Shown here one piece after another: positions 11,275 through 23,293 of a stretch of DNA of 64,000 bases. Source of the stretch: Pelecanus crispus (Eukaryota; Chordata; Aves; Pelecaniformes; Pelecanidae); contig NC_134675.1 of NCBI RefSeq assembly GCF_030463565.1, forward strand, positions 21,101,862 to 21,165,861, written 5' to 3'. Below the pieces are notes generated by a model, which worked only from the letters and a program-made list of their open reading frames with translations, did not search any database and was not told where the DNA came from. Each line of letters begins with the position of its first letter. Within the stretch, counting starts at the first letter, position 1. Position numbers and translations under genes: made by a program.

Positions 11275-12422
11275 GGCACTTAGGGAAACCAGAAGCAGGA
11301 AAATTTCAAAGTCTTGCCAGCTTGCTGGGAATGATGAACATTTCCATCTAGTTCTCCTACTAAACTAACTCTTCCCTTTTTATTAATATATAGATACTAC
11401 AAACAATGGTTTTAGCTAATTTGTTTTACTGTTCAAAAATTCAAGCTTGACTTCATTGCGATAGTACTAGCCATTACAATACCACAAATGTGTTCAGTTT
11501 TATCCAAACATAAAAAATGGCTTGAAGTTGTAGAAAAGTAATGTTTCTCCATACCTAGCACCTAACACGTTCACAGAAACTGATTGATTGTACTGCTCTA
11601 GTAACTGAATACAATAACAATAATGTAAAAAGTTATATCAATTTTAAACGTGTTAGGGGCATCAGTGGGAAGAAAACACAGGGGCATTAAGACAGAAACA
11701 CAAGATTATCATTTAGAAGGAGAGAGGCCTAGTTTCCCTAAGAAAGAAAAAAAAAAGCACTAACTAAATTGAATTAATTCAAGGTCACAGCCTCCTAAAA
11801 GCATAAGAACTTGTCAATTTGAGATAAATTAGAGCAGATCTGAAGCTAGTCTTGAAGTGCCTTGCCTGCATTACCATTTCACCTTAAGTTAACTTCTTTC
11901 TATTAAGAACTCCCCCTCCCTTTTTTTTTTTTGCGGGGGGTGTGTGTGGGGGTGTGTGTGTGTTTGTTTTTAAGGACAGGAACAGTATAGTTTTTTTACC
12001 CTGAGAATGTTTTTAGCAGCACTCTACCACTTCTTGTTTACACTCTCAATGATTTCCATACCAAATATCCTCAAATTCACATGATCTTGAAACCCAACAC
12101 TCTTAACAACAGAACTCTGCTCTTTTGTTCCACAGTAACAGAAGAGAACAGGCTCTACAAGTCAAGTTAGAACTTATTACACCTGCTCAACTTGATTATC
12201 TCTAAAGGTTTTTGACATGCATAGGTGATGCAGTCTGTTGATGCACAGTTCGGGAGGGAAGCAAAGAGGAACCAACTTGCACTCGTAGCTGACCTAATTC
12301 TAGTAAACATTTTATCGCTGAACAAAGCCAATGTCTTTGTATACACATAAAGTAGAACAGCTGACTAAAAAGGAGACACTTCTGTACAGTCACTTTGCAG
12401 AGCAGATCCATACTTTAAACAT
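11275..12422. other. AT-rich DNA, no gene seen (probable UBQLN1 intron)
   Basis: I see no exon here. A short T run followed by a G/GT-rich simple repeat lies at about 11920-11965. The rest is single-copy-looking sequence. Confidence 0.45.
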
Positions 12423-12838
12423 TAGAATAGAATAGTTTGTTTGGAAGGGACCTACAATGATCATCTAGTCCAACTGCCTGACCACGTCAGGGCTGACCAA
12501 ATGTTAAATCATGTTATTAAGGGCATTGTCCAAATGCCTCTTAAACATTGACAGGCACGAGGCATCGACCACCTCTCTAGGAAGCCTGTTGAGTGTTTGA
12601 CCACTCTCTTGGTAGAGAAGTGTTTCCTAATGTCAAGTCTGAATCTCCCCTGGCGCAGCTTTGAGCTATTCCCACGTGTCCTGTCACTGGATACCAGGGA
12701 GAAGAGATCAGCACCTCCCTCTCCACTTCTCCTCCTCAGGAAGCTGTAGAGAGCAATGAGGTTGCCCCTCAGCCTCCTTTTCTCCAAACTAGACAACCCC
12801 AGAGTCCTCAGCCACTCCTCATAGGACATGTCTTCCAG
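12423..12838 (-). mobile_element. CR1 LINE 3' fragment
   Basis: On the minus strand it encodes the conserved C-terminal end of CR1 ORF2 ([20 protein letters not shown], then [10 protein letters not shown]) and a CR1 3' untranslated region ending in the TAGAATAGAATAG tail at 12423. It is heavily 5'-truncated, as usual for CR1, with several codons diverged. Confidence 0.9.
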
Positions 12839-13006
12839 TTAATTAACATTAACATCTGATAAGTTGGCCGAGGAAGGTCCCATTTAAAAAAAAAAAAAAG
12901 TTATCCTAGGTAAAGTAGAAAATCTTAAAACCCAAATTGTCAATTGTCATCTTTTGATGTTACCACCATATAATGATTCAAAAGCTTTTTGCTGACTCAA
13001 AGTATG

Positions 13007-13573
13007 TGTCCTGGTTTCGGCTGGGATAGTTAATTTTCTTCCTAGTAGCAGGCATAGTGCTGTGTTTTGGATTTAGCAGGAGAAGAATGCTGATAACACG
13101 CTGATGTTTTTAGTTGTTGCTAAGTACTGCTTATGCTAGTCAAGGACTTTTCAGCTTCCCATGCTCTGCCAGGTGCACAAGAAAGTGGGAGGGGGCACAG
13201 CCAGAATAGTTGATCCAAACTGACCAAAGGGCTATTCCATACCATATGACGTCATGCTCAGGATATAAACGGGGGGGGGTTGGCCAGGGAGCAGCAATCG
13301 CTGCTCGGGAACTGTCTGGGTATCAGTCGGCGGGTGGTGAGCAATTGCATTGTGCATCACTTGCTTTGTATATCATTATTATTATCATCATTATCATCAT
13401 TATCATACTGTTACTATTATCATTACCATTTTACTTTATTTCAATTATTAAACTGTTCTTATCTCAACCCAGGAGTGTTTCTCACTCTTACTCCTCCAAT
13501 TCTCTCCCCCATCCCATCGGGACAGCAAGCGACTGCGTGGTGCTTAGTTGCTGGCTGAGGCTAAACCACGACA
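13007..13573 (+). mobile_element. Solo LTR of the provirus family, GTATG target duplication
   Basis: It is bounded by TGTCCTGGTTTCGGCTGGG and AACCACGACA and flanked by GTATG at 13002-13006 and 13574-13578. It has a TATA box (GGATATAAAC, about 13261), an interrupted ATT/ATC microsatellite (13372-13420) and ATTAAA. Relative to the provirus LTRs a few bases of U5 are lost near 13520. No internal proviral sequence remains. Confidence 0.95.
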
Positions 13574-13578
13574 GTATG

Positions 13579-14388
13579 CCATCAAAAGCAGCAACTATAG
13601 TAGCATTAATGCCCATTCACATGAAAGTGCTGTGAAAGAAAACAAAAATGAGAGATAGTTTCCCAATTCCTCTCAACCTTGGTTTAATATAAGACACATT
13701 TAAAAGAAAAATTAAAAAAAAAATTACATTACCAGTCCTAAAGAGGCCTCAAGGAATTAAACATCCAGCTCCCACTGAAAACCAATGTAAAACAGGCTCC
13801 TAAAACTGTGACTGCTTTGAAAATATTATCTGGATGACAATAAAAAAAAAAACAACAAAATTGCTGACTCTTCCCAAACCAAACTCTGTTCTGAACACAG
13901 GAGAGGACTTTTGACACTGCCTATGGTTTACAGCAGATGAAGTGTAGCTAGAAAGCTCACACCTTTTCAGTCTTTCATGTCTTCCTGTGCCTAGAATTTA
14001 GCCCTTGCCAATTATGCATGCTAATTACGCAACCAAATTGTTTCCTCAAATCTCTGCAATCAAACCAAACCTATAAAAAAAAAAAGTTATTTCAAGAAAC
14101 AAATCCCAATTCTTGATGAGCTTACAAAGCTAGTAGTCCAGAAAAGAAAACTGAGGTAGTGCTATCTAGTGGAAAAAGGACTCATGTTCTAGCCAGTTCT
14201 ATTCCTTCCAGACAACCTTCAGCAAACCACTCCAGTCCTCTATACTTTGACTTAGGAGGAGTGATTAGCAGCACTTCCTTTCTCTGTTAAAGCACTTCAC
14301 AAACCACAGAGGGAAAGAGAGCAAGTCTGATCTGGAATAAAGCACTTAGATTGGAAAGGGATATAAAAAGGATTATGTGTAAATAAAG
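13579..14388. other. AT-rich DNA, no gene seen
   Basis: Several short A runs occur. No exon, RNA gene or mobile element is recognised. Confidence 0.45.
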
Positions 14389-15241
14389 ATGGGGGGGGTG
14401 GGCTGCAGGGGAGCCTTCTGTGAGAAGCTGCTAGAAGCTTCCCCCATGGCCAACAGAGCCAGTGCCAGACAGCTCCAAGACAGACCTACCGCTGGCCAAG
14501 GCTGAGCCAGTCAGCGACAGTGGTAGTGCCTCTGTGATAACCTATTTAAGAAGGGGAAAAAAACACTGTGCAACAATAGCCAGAAGAGAGAGGAGTGAGA
14601 ATATGTGAGAGAAACAACTCTGCAGACACCAAGTTAGTGAAGAAGGAGGGGGAGGAGGTGCTCCAGGAACCAGAGCAGAGATTCCCCTGCAGTCCGTGGT
14701 GAAAACCATGGTGACACAGGTTGTCCCCCTGCAGCCCATGGAGGTCCATAGTGGAGCAGATATCCACCTGCAGCCCGTGGAGGACCCCACGCTGGAGCAG
14801 GTTGATGCACCCGAAGGAAGCTGTGACCCCATGGGAAGCCCGTGCTGGAGCAGGCTCCTGGTAGGACCTGTGACCCAGTGGGGGACCCACTCTGGAGCAG
14901 TCTGCTCCTGAAGGACTGCACCCCATGGAAAGGAGCTACGCTGGAGCAGTTCTTGAAGAATTGCAGCCCATGGAAAGGACCTACTTCGGAAAAATTCATG
15001 GAGGACTGTATCCTGTGGGTGGGACCCCATGCTGGAGTATGGGGAAGAGTGTAAGGAAGAAGGAGCGGCAGAGACAACATGTGATAAACTGACTGCAACC
15101 CCCATTCCCTGTCCCCCTGCACTGCTCGGCTGGAGGGAGGTAGAGAATTCGGGTGTGAAGTTGAGCCCGTGAGCTCAGGAAGAAGGGAGGGGTGGGGGAA
15201 AGTGTTTTAAGATTTGGGTTTATTTCTCGTTATCCTACTCC
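14389..15241 (+). mobile_element. Truncated copy of the long avian LTR
   Basis: It is the reverse-complement counterpart of the LTR at 1887-2966. The same blocks occur in opposite orientation, including the CCATGG/CTGGAGCAG units (14700-15040) and the CTATTTAAGAAGGGG promoter-like segment at about 14543. Both ends are missing, and the similarity stops near 15241 before the terminal part. Open frames here come from the repeated units. Confidence 0.8.
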
Positions 15242-18200
15242 GTACCTACCCTTATACTGAAATATCAAATTTAAACTCTCTCTGGATAAAAGTATCTGCA
15301 AAGAAGAGACTTCAGAGTATTATTTAAATAGGTATTCATATTTTATTATACCTGCCAGTCAGAAAACATTTGCTAAGTACCTTGGTTTAGACAACTGATA
15401 TTTTCAAGATATATCTAAATCAACTGTCAGGGAAGTCAATATACTTTCTTCTAAAGGTTTCTATGCTATCAAACAGCAAATTACCATTGTTCTAAATCAC
15501 TTTTAACAGAGTTTCCAAACTCTGAGAAAAATAAAATTACTTAAGTGCTGAATAGTTAATCAAACAGGGTTTCTTTATTTCAAAGAAATGTGAATAATCA
15601 GAGCATATTACAAGGCTGACTCCATAAACAGTCACACAGATTTATCAATGATGTGCTTCAGTGCACTGAGACATAAGATGGTGAAAAAAACCAATGCTTT
15701 AACTTTGGTGTTAAACAATTCATGCACTCAAGTTCCTTTAGTGCTGACAGAAAACTAGATTGTAATACTGAAAAATAAGAACAGATTGGACTATATTAGT
15801 TCCAACCTCTTTTGGTCGTACCGTTCAGTAATCCCTAGACTACATGGAAGACAGAACTGGTTATGTTAAAAGAACTGAAATTAAGCTGTCTTTATGAAAT
15901 AAAGCATTATAAGAAATATTAAAAGCATACAGAAGTTAGGAAAGATGTTCCACTATCAAATCACCCAATGCTCCCCTTAACATGTACACGTGACCTTTAT
16001 ATGCCAAACATGGCCAACTTGTGATTGTGAAAACCAGGCACAAATCTGAAACACTGGATTAATGGATTTAAAGTCTCAAAAATAGTATTTATTCAAATTT
16101 TAAATAGAGAATACAACTCTAACCAGATCTCTACTTGGCAATGAACAGTCCCAACACAATGTATACATTTACACATATAGTTCAGTAGGTGAGTTTGTTT
16201 ATAATTCAGTGTAGCACAGAAAGCACGATTTTCAGGTATATAATTAAAAATATACTACATGCTGATAATAATAATCTATTACTACTGAAAACTATATTCC
16301 TCACTGAAGAAAAGTTGACATTAAATAAAAATATAGAGGAAAAAAAATTTAAACTGTTTTCTATGGTTAATATGAACTAAACTTGATTTCACTAACTTTT
16401 CCAAACAGACATTACCCTGAAATTTTCAGATAATCATAGGATTGACAATAATTCTCTGCAAGAATTGCAGGCTTTTAAAATTAATAGTGCACATTTGCTA
16501 TATCCAAACTCTGTTAGCCTAATAATTAAAAATATAAAGCAATCTATGTTATTCTCTAAGAGTTATAGTGTTCACAAAATGCATAATTTGATATCTTAAA
16601 GTCTGCATACATGCTGGTGGATAGTAACTCTGAATCAATTACAATAATATCTTGAACTTTGCCAATGTTGCTATGTTGGCATTCCAAGAATGCCTACAGG
16701 GTAAACAGACTAAATGAAGAAAGTAAAATTGCTTTTAGTATAACCAGTTCCAACACCTTCATCACTCAAAGAATTCAAGTCATTCACTAAGACAGTAATG
16801 CATGAATAGTCTGTAACATGACTGCTCACTTTCTCTGCGTATATGAGTTTTACCAAAACACAATGTTAAGTCAAGCCCACAGAACCCACAAAATAAAACA
16901 CAGGGAAAAAAAAAAAAAAAAAGACAGACAAACAGAGCTACCTGAGCTAAAGTCTCCTGTGTACTGGAAAATAAAGACAGATTGGTGACACTTACAATCA
17001 ACTGACCTCCCAGAGCAGTTCGGTACTTGAGGGTTATTTTTCATTCTAACCTACATACTCTGCCTGTTCTAGAGGCACAGCATAGGATCAGCAATAACAA
17101 AACCTACGTTACTGAAGCCTTCTAACATAGGAAAATCTTCCTCAACTTTGAACAGTTGAGAAAAACAGCCAATACTAGTCACACTACAATCTTGCCTTTT
17201 TTTTTTTTTTTTGTGCTAGCTGTAACTTTGTCCAGGAATCAAAGCAAATGGTGGACCCACAGGGGCAGCAGCAGTCTTACTTCACAGGAAGATTCAACTA
17301 CAAATCTAATCTGTTAATATCAGCTCAAAGGGATACCAAGACAATATTTAAAGTTTACGATATCTATAGACGATGAAGACATTTTAAAGCAATATGTTCT
17401 ATTAATCACTTAAATTTTTATGATTGTTTTCAGTAAAAATTTATGGTTTTGTTAGCTTGTATAACTATTTCAGTTTTTAAGACAACTATCTACTAGAAAA
17501 ACCTGATATCCCCATTGGGATTCACATTTGAAATCATGTTGTTAGATATATTACAAATTCACATCTTAAATGAGTTTGATTGCAATAATATTGGGGACCT
17601 CAGGAATTATAAACAAACTGTTTTTCAGGACAAATGTAATCCTTAAATTAGAACCATCATGTTTTATAAAAAACAAAACCCAACTACAAAGAATTTTACG
17701 ACTAGGTGGCGCAAGAGTCCGTAAAATGTATAGAGCCAGCACCCTGGCCAGAAGATCACTCAGAGCTTTTTAACTCACGTTTTGCATTTCCCCTCCGAAA
17801 ACAACATGTGTCTTCTGACTCATCAGCAACTAATGATTTAAAGCTCCATTTCTATACATCAGTTGCACTCTTACATATGTAACCGTTTTTTTGGCGAGGT
17901 TTGCAGTTACCAACTGCACAAAAAAATAACATGATGTCAAGTTACATACATTGAATTTCAGAGAAATTTTACAGAAAATGAAGTAAGCTCTGAATCTCCT
18001 TCAGGGAACTTCACCTTTTTAAGTATTTTAGCATAGCAATATCTACATCCTTCACAAGTAGGAGAGACTACTGGCTTTATAGATATCTGCCTTATGCTTT
18101 GACCACACCTTTCCTATGATTTGCAGCCTCCTGATCTAAACAAATTAAGTTCTGGTAAATACTCACATGGAAGGCCTCCAAAAAACTGAAGTGCTGCAGG

Positions 18201-18480
18201 AAACTGTCAATGATTCAGTAGGTGCCACTGTTTCTCTTGAACCAAAGGCACAATGAGATACTAACTTTCATAAAAACTTAGAACAAAGACCCTAACAGTT
18301 CAGGGTTATCAGACACTAGTACACTGAAGCACAGCAGAAGCTGTGCTTTATTTGCAGTGGAAGTTTTACACAGTCTAAAGACATGGCTTTTCTAAAATTA
18401 AGAGATCTTTGCCATAGCCTACTCACTGTTTCTAAAGCCAATTTTAGATAATTATTGCCACTATAGCACTGCCACGTAGG
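15242..18480. other. AT-rich DNA, no gene seen (probable UBQLN1 intron 1)
   Basis: This is the longest stretch free of large repeats on this side. It holds A/T runs (for example about 16905-16921 and 17199-17212). No UBQLN1 exon 2 was recognised on the minus strand and no other gene on either strand. Confidence 0.45.
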
Positions 18481-18696
18481 TGATTGCATATGTTTTCTAC
18501 ATTTGTACTAGTTAGCCAGCGAGCCTCCTACTGCCAGACTGAGTCAGCTCGGCAGGACAACTCAGAATTACGAAACGAGCTACGTCCACCTCCCGGGCGG
18601 CTCTCAGCATCACAACAGGGAGGAGCCGTGGAGGAGACGACACAGAAGGTTTCTTCACCACTCCCGATAGCCTCAGTTAGCAGCGGCCCTCCACAA

Positions 18697-18753
18697 GGCA
18701 AGGCAAGGCAAGGCAAGGCCAGGCCAGGCCAGGCCAGGCCAGGCCAGGCCAGC
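18697..18753. repeat. Pentanucleotide minisatellite (GGCAA)n/(GGCCA)n
   Basis: About three GGCAA units pass into about six GGCCA units. The tract lies in UBQLN1 intron 1 about 160 bp past the exon 1 donor, inside the CpG island. Confidence 0.95.
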
Positions 18754-18908
18754 CCCGATACTCGCCCAACAGCGCCGAGAACAGCTCGGATAAGCAGAAG
18801 CTGCTTTGTCATCGCGAAGGGTCCTCACCCTCCAGCGTGGGAGGCGGAAACCACAGGCCAGGGCTCTTCCCCCGGCTGCGCTCTCACCCACCGCCCCCAA
18901 CCCCTCAC

Positions 18909-19067
18909 CTGCTGGATGCTGCTGGTCTCGGGCACAGCGAACTCTTCCTTCTCCTTGGGAGTCTTCACCGTGATTTTGATGATCCGCGGCTCAGCAGCAG
19001 CGAAGCCCTGAGCGGAGGACTCAGAGGAGCTGTGAGCCCCCGCGGAGCTCTCCGCGCTCTCCGACAT
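18909..19067 (-). CDS. UBQLN1: Ubiquilin-1, coding exon 1 (partial gene)
   Basis: Ubiquilin-1 is a shuttle protein that binds ubiquitylated and hydrophobic clients through a C-terminal UBA domain and the proteasome through an N-terminal ubiquitin-like (UBL) domain. Only the first 53 codons are here: a Ser/Ala-rich tail and then the first UBL strands ([20 protein letters not shown]), ending SSIQQ exactly at a CAG|GTGAGG donor. UBQLN1 and UBQLN2 share this segment; the GKAP1 neighbour fixes it as UBQLN1. The ATG at 19065-19067 is chosen because the family starts there. An in-frame ATG 90 bases upstream exists, but its extension does not resemble ubiquilin. The exon has no lesion. All later exons would lie left of 18.9 kb and none was found before the window edge. 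Confidence 0.9.
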
Positions 19068-19280
19068 AGCGTGTGAGACCTGACTCGCTCCAACCGCACG
19101 GCTCCAGGCGAGCACTCCGCTCCACGGCCTCGCTCCCAAAGCGGCGGACAGAAACAACCCAGCTCACCCGCGGCGCGCACTGATGACGCCCCGAACCGGG
19201 GAAGTTACTAGAAAGGGGGAGCTGTCTCCCCGGACGTGGGTTCGCCTTCGGCGCGCTTGCGCGCTAGGGGCGGTAGTTTG

Positions 19281-20829
19281 AAGATTTTAAATCTTAAAAA
19301 GAGACAGTGACAAATAGTTCCTTAAACTGCCATATGTAAGTTTTAAATTTATTTTCGGATATAGCCAGATGACTTCAGTACTCTGAAGTTCCAAGTAAAT
19401 GCATTAAAAATGTTATTATGAGTTTTACAATATTAAAGTGTTGATGTCCTACATATAATTACACTATTACTTGCATACAATATAATGCACAATGATATTG
19501 TATGAAGTAACAAAGCCGTGCCATGACCTGTATGACGTTCATGTTAAAAAGAGAGGGAGAAAAATTATATATAGCTTCTGAACCTATGTAAAGAGAGATC
19601 ATAAAATTGCCTTTTGCTTCTAGGTTACTTGTTTAGCATCAGCTTAAGGGTAAAACTTAATATCTCAAATAACAACCTTTTACTACTTTAACAATAAAAT
19701 TACTGCGGAAGCATTCTGTAGCTGGGAATCAGATTTTCCTCAAATTTGGACAAAAAAAAAAAGACACACACACACACGCATACCATCCCCCCCTTACTTA
19801 AAATTAGTATCACCAAATTAGGTCCTCTCCCAAAATATTAGTGATTTTCCTATCCATCAGATATGAAATTCCACATTCCTGTCCCTGTTTTAGTATCAAA
19901 TATATGGATGGCTTCGAACTCTAGAATCAAATGTGCTTTCTCCTTTCTTTCTTTCTTTCTTAAGTTTCTTTCTTAAGTTATCCTGGAATTACCTTTTCCT
20001 ACAATAGTCTGATTCATCAAGTGATTTGTTGGCTTGGTCTACTATTGGGATAATTTCTCAGAAACTATTTAAATTGGTGTAGTAAATTTTTACTAAACCA
20101 ATTCAAAACCTGTTAAAAGGTTTTAAAACTGGAATAGCGAAAAATGGCCAAAGCCTATCCCAAGTTTTGTCTGTCCTAGACCTTCAATTTGTTACAGTAA
20201 AAATTATTTCAGGCATATTTAACCACTGAGCCTTTCCTTGGTTATGCTGTTTCCTTTTCCACACATTAGAACTTAACTCTACAAAGTGTTGAATTCTGAT
20301 CCAGCAGAGCACTTTGACACATCCTAGTGATACATTGTCCTACTGACTGGCAGAATGAGGGCCATTATGAAATAACATTTTGCACTGCAGTCAAGTAGTG
20401 ATTTCAAGTAGAAATCAAACAGATCAAAAGACAAGGAGATGTTCCTCATCCATGGCTCTTAGTTTATATGCTAGCTTATGTTGACTATATCATTTTACAC
20501 TGCTGTATGGTATTATTACTTGGAGTACAGTTTGTACTGAAATAGCACAAACGCTACCTGCTTTAACTTAGTGGAGATTTACAAGTTTTCATGTTTACAA
20601 GTCAGATGAGAGAATTAATCATCTGTGTTATTTACTGAGAATAGCTGAGGGACAAAGAATACAAATTCATATAAAAGAATAACTTGTAAATCATAAAAAG
20701 CCCTTAATTAAACAAAGAGGAAGTTTTAATGGTAGTTTCATCATCTTAATTTTGGTACAGATAAAATGGAAAAGGGAGTTTATTTGCCTATACTGAAAGT
20801 GTCAAGGTAGAAAATACCCTGAAACATTC
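19281..20829. other. UBQLN1-GKAP1 intergenic DNA, no gene seen
   Basis: AT-rich DNA with a CA repeat next to an A run (about 19748-19778) and a TTTC microsatellite (about 19940-19975). No conserved reading frame. Confidence 0.5.
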
Positions 20830-22305
20830 TCCATGATATTTGAAAAGTCATGGCAGTCAGCTGAAGTCCCTGGTGACTGGAAGAAGGGGAATGTTGTGCC
20901 CATTTTTAAAAAGGGAAGAAAGGAGGACCCTGCGAACTACCGACCTGTCAGCCTCACCTCTGTGCCTGGGAAGATCATGGAACAGATCCTCCTAGAAGAT
21001 ATGCCTCAAGCACATGGAAGACAGGGAGGTGATTCGAGACAGCCAGCATGGATTCACCAAGGGCAAGTCCTGCCTGACCAACCTAGTGGCTTTCTATGAA
21101 GGAGTGACTGCATCAGTGGACAAGGGAAGAGCAATGGATATCATCTATTTGGACTTCTGTAATGTGTTCGACACAGTCCCCCACAACATCCTTCTCTCTA
21201 AATTGGGGAGATATGGGTTTGATGGGTGGACTGTTCGGTGGATAAGGAATTGGCTGGATGGTCGCATCCAGAGGGTCGTGGTCAATGGCTCGATGTCCAC
21301 ATGGAGACCGGTGACAAGTGGAGTCCCTCAGGGGTCCATACTGGGACCAGTGCTGTTTAATACCTTCATCAATGACATAGTGGGATTGAGTGCACCCTCA
21401 GCAAGTTTGCAGACGACACCAAGCTGGGTGGTGCGGTTGACACGCCAGGAGGACGAGATGTCATCCAAAGGGACCTGGACAAGCTGGAGAGGTGGGCCTG
21501 TGTGAACCTCATGAGGTTCAACAAGGCCAAGTGCAAGGTCCTGCACCTGGGACGGGGCAACCCCCGATATCAGTACAGGCTGGGGGATGAAGGGATTGAG
21601 AGCAGCCCTGCGGAGAAGGACTTGGGTATACTGGTGGATGAAAAGCTGGACATGAGCCAACAATGTGTGCTTGCAGCCCAGAAAGCCAACCATATCCTGG
21701 GCTGCATCAAAAGAAGCGTGGCCAGCAGGTCGAGGGAGGTGATTCTGCTGCTCTACTCTGCTCTGGTGAGACCTCACCTGGAGTACTGCGTCCAGCTCTG
21801 GAGCCCTCAGCACAAGAAGGACATGGACCTGTTGGAGCGGGTCCAGAGGAGGGCCACCAAAATGATCCGAGGGCTGGAACACCTCTCCTACGAGGACAGG
21901 CTGAGGGAGTTGGGGTTGTTCAGCCTAGAGAAGAGAAGGCTGCGGGGAGACCTTATTGTGGCCTTTCAATACTTAAAGGGGGCCTACAGGAAGGATGGGA
22001 ACAATTTTTTTAGCAAAGCCTGTTGTGACAGGACAAGGAATAATGGATTTAAACTAAAGAAGAATAGATTTAGACTGGATATAAGGAAGAAATTTTTTAC
22101 AATGAGGGTGGTCAAGCACTGGAACAGGTTGCCCAGAGAGGTAGTGGAGGCCCCATCCCTAGAAACATTCCAGGTCAGGTTGGACGGGGCTCTGAGCAAC
22201 CTGATCTAGTTAAAGCTGTCCCTGCTCACTGCAGGGGGGGTGGGCTAGATGACCTCTAAAGGTCCCTTCCAACCCAAAGCATTCTATGATTCTATGATTC
22301 TATGA
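20830..22305 (+). mobile_element. CR1 LINE, 5'-truncated, reverse transcriptase part
   Basis: Reading frames give RT blocks in order: [34 protein letters not shown], and the VPQGSILGP segment. The remaining RT fingerprint lies in a shifted frame near 21405. Then come the C-terminal [12 protein letters not shown] and [16 protein letters not shown]. At least two frameshifts (about 21010 and 21390-21500) break the protein. The 3' end (22206-22305) carries GGGCTAGATGACCTC and three ATTCTATG units, and is the closest match in the window to the tail of the SINE at 3210. Confidence 0.95.
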
Positions 22306-22549
22306 AACATGACAACATGCTTGTGTGTTCAAATTGAGATAGTTCAGAATACAGCTTATACACAATGCATAGAAAATGAAAACGATCCAGCAAAGGATTT
22401 TGAGTTCTTACTCCTCCATAGGCTGTTTTTATTTTGAACAAGATCTTTTCATTTTTCATTTCTTTACTCTTGGTTTTACTTTTTTCCCCCACTTCCTTCC
22501 TTCCTCCTGTGCTTTTATTTCCTCTTTCTGTAATCATCTGTTATGATAG

Positions 22550-23293
22550 ACGGGGATGGGGTAATCCTGCTTATAGGTACAAATTGGGGGACGAGAGGCT
22601 GGAGAGCAGCCCCATGGAAATAGATCTGGGGGTTGATGGCAAATTGAATATGAGTCAACAGTGTGCCCTGGCAGCCAAAAGGCCAACTGCGTCCTGGGGT
22701 GCATCGAGCACAGCATAGCTAGCCGGTCGAGGGAGGTGATTGTCCTACTCTACGCTGCACTGGTGCAGCCCCACCTTGAGTACTGTGTGCAGTTTTGGGC
22801 TCCACAATATAAGAAGGACATCAAACTATTAGAGTGTGTTCCAGAGGAGGGTGACCAAGATGGTGAAAGGTCTTGAGGGCAAGACTTATGAGGAGCAGCT
22901 GAGGTCACTTGGTTTGTTCAGCTTGGAGAAGAGAAGGCTGAGGGGTGACCTCATCGCAGTCTACAACTTCCTCAAGAGGGGCAGTGGAGGGGGAGGTGCT
23001 GATCTCCTCTCTCTGGTGACCAGTGACAGGACACGAGGAAATGGAATGAAGCTGCATCGGGGAAGTTCAGACTGGACATTAGGAAAAGGTTCTTCACTGA
23101 GAGGGTGGTCGGTCACTGGAACAGGCTCCCCAGGGAAGTGGTCACAGCACCAAGCCTGTCAGAGTTCAAGGAGCATCTGGACGATGCTCTTAGTCATATG
23201 GTTTAGTTTTAGGTAGTCCTGGGAGGAGCAGGGAGTTGGTCTCGATGATCCTTATGGGTCCCTTCCAACTTGAGATATTCTATGATTCTATGA
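22550..23293 (+). mobile_element. CR1 LINE 3' fragment
   Basis: It encodes the ORF2 C-terminus ([20 protein letters not shown], then [20 protein letters not shown]) in two frames with frameshifts near 22690 and 22830, and ends with the ATTCTATGATTCTATGA tail. It belongs to a different subfamily from its neighbour, which ends 245 bp upstream. Confidence 0.93.

Larger units (their letters stand above)
18530..19280 (-). promoter_or_regulatory. UBQLN1: CpG island and promoter region of UBQLN1
   Basis: Base composition changes sharply to GC- and CpG-rich around UBQLN1 exon 1 and back to AT-rich after about 19280. Upstream of the start codon (19068-19275, minus strand) are GCGCGC-type clusters (about 19172 and 19250-19266) and a CRE-like TGATGACG at about 19180. 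No TATA box is evident, as is normal for a housekeeping promoter. The transcription start was not located. Confidence 0.75.

Noticed and set aside
1..18480. UBQLN1 exon 2 and later exons
   Set aside because: No minus-strand sequence resembling the rest of the ubiquitin-like domain or the STI1 repeats was recognised. A tBLASTn search would settle this.
18825..19157. Longer UBQLN1 product from an in-frame upstream ATG
   Set aside because: The extra 30 residues do not resemble ubiquilins, and the start at 19067 matches the family.
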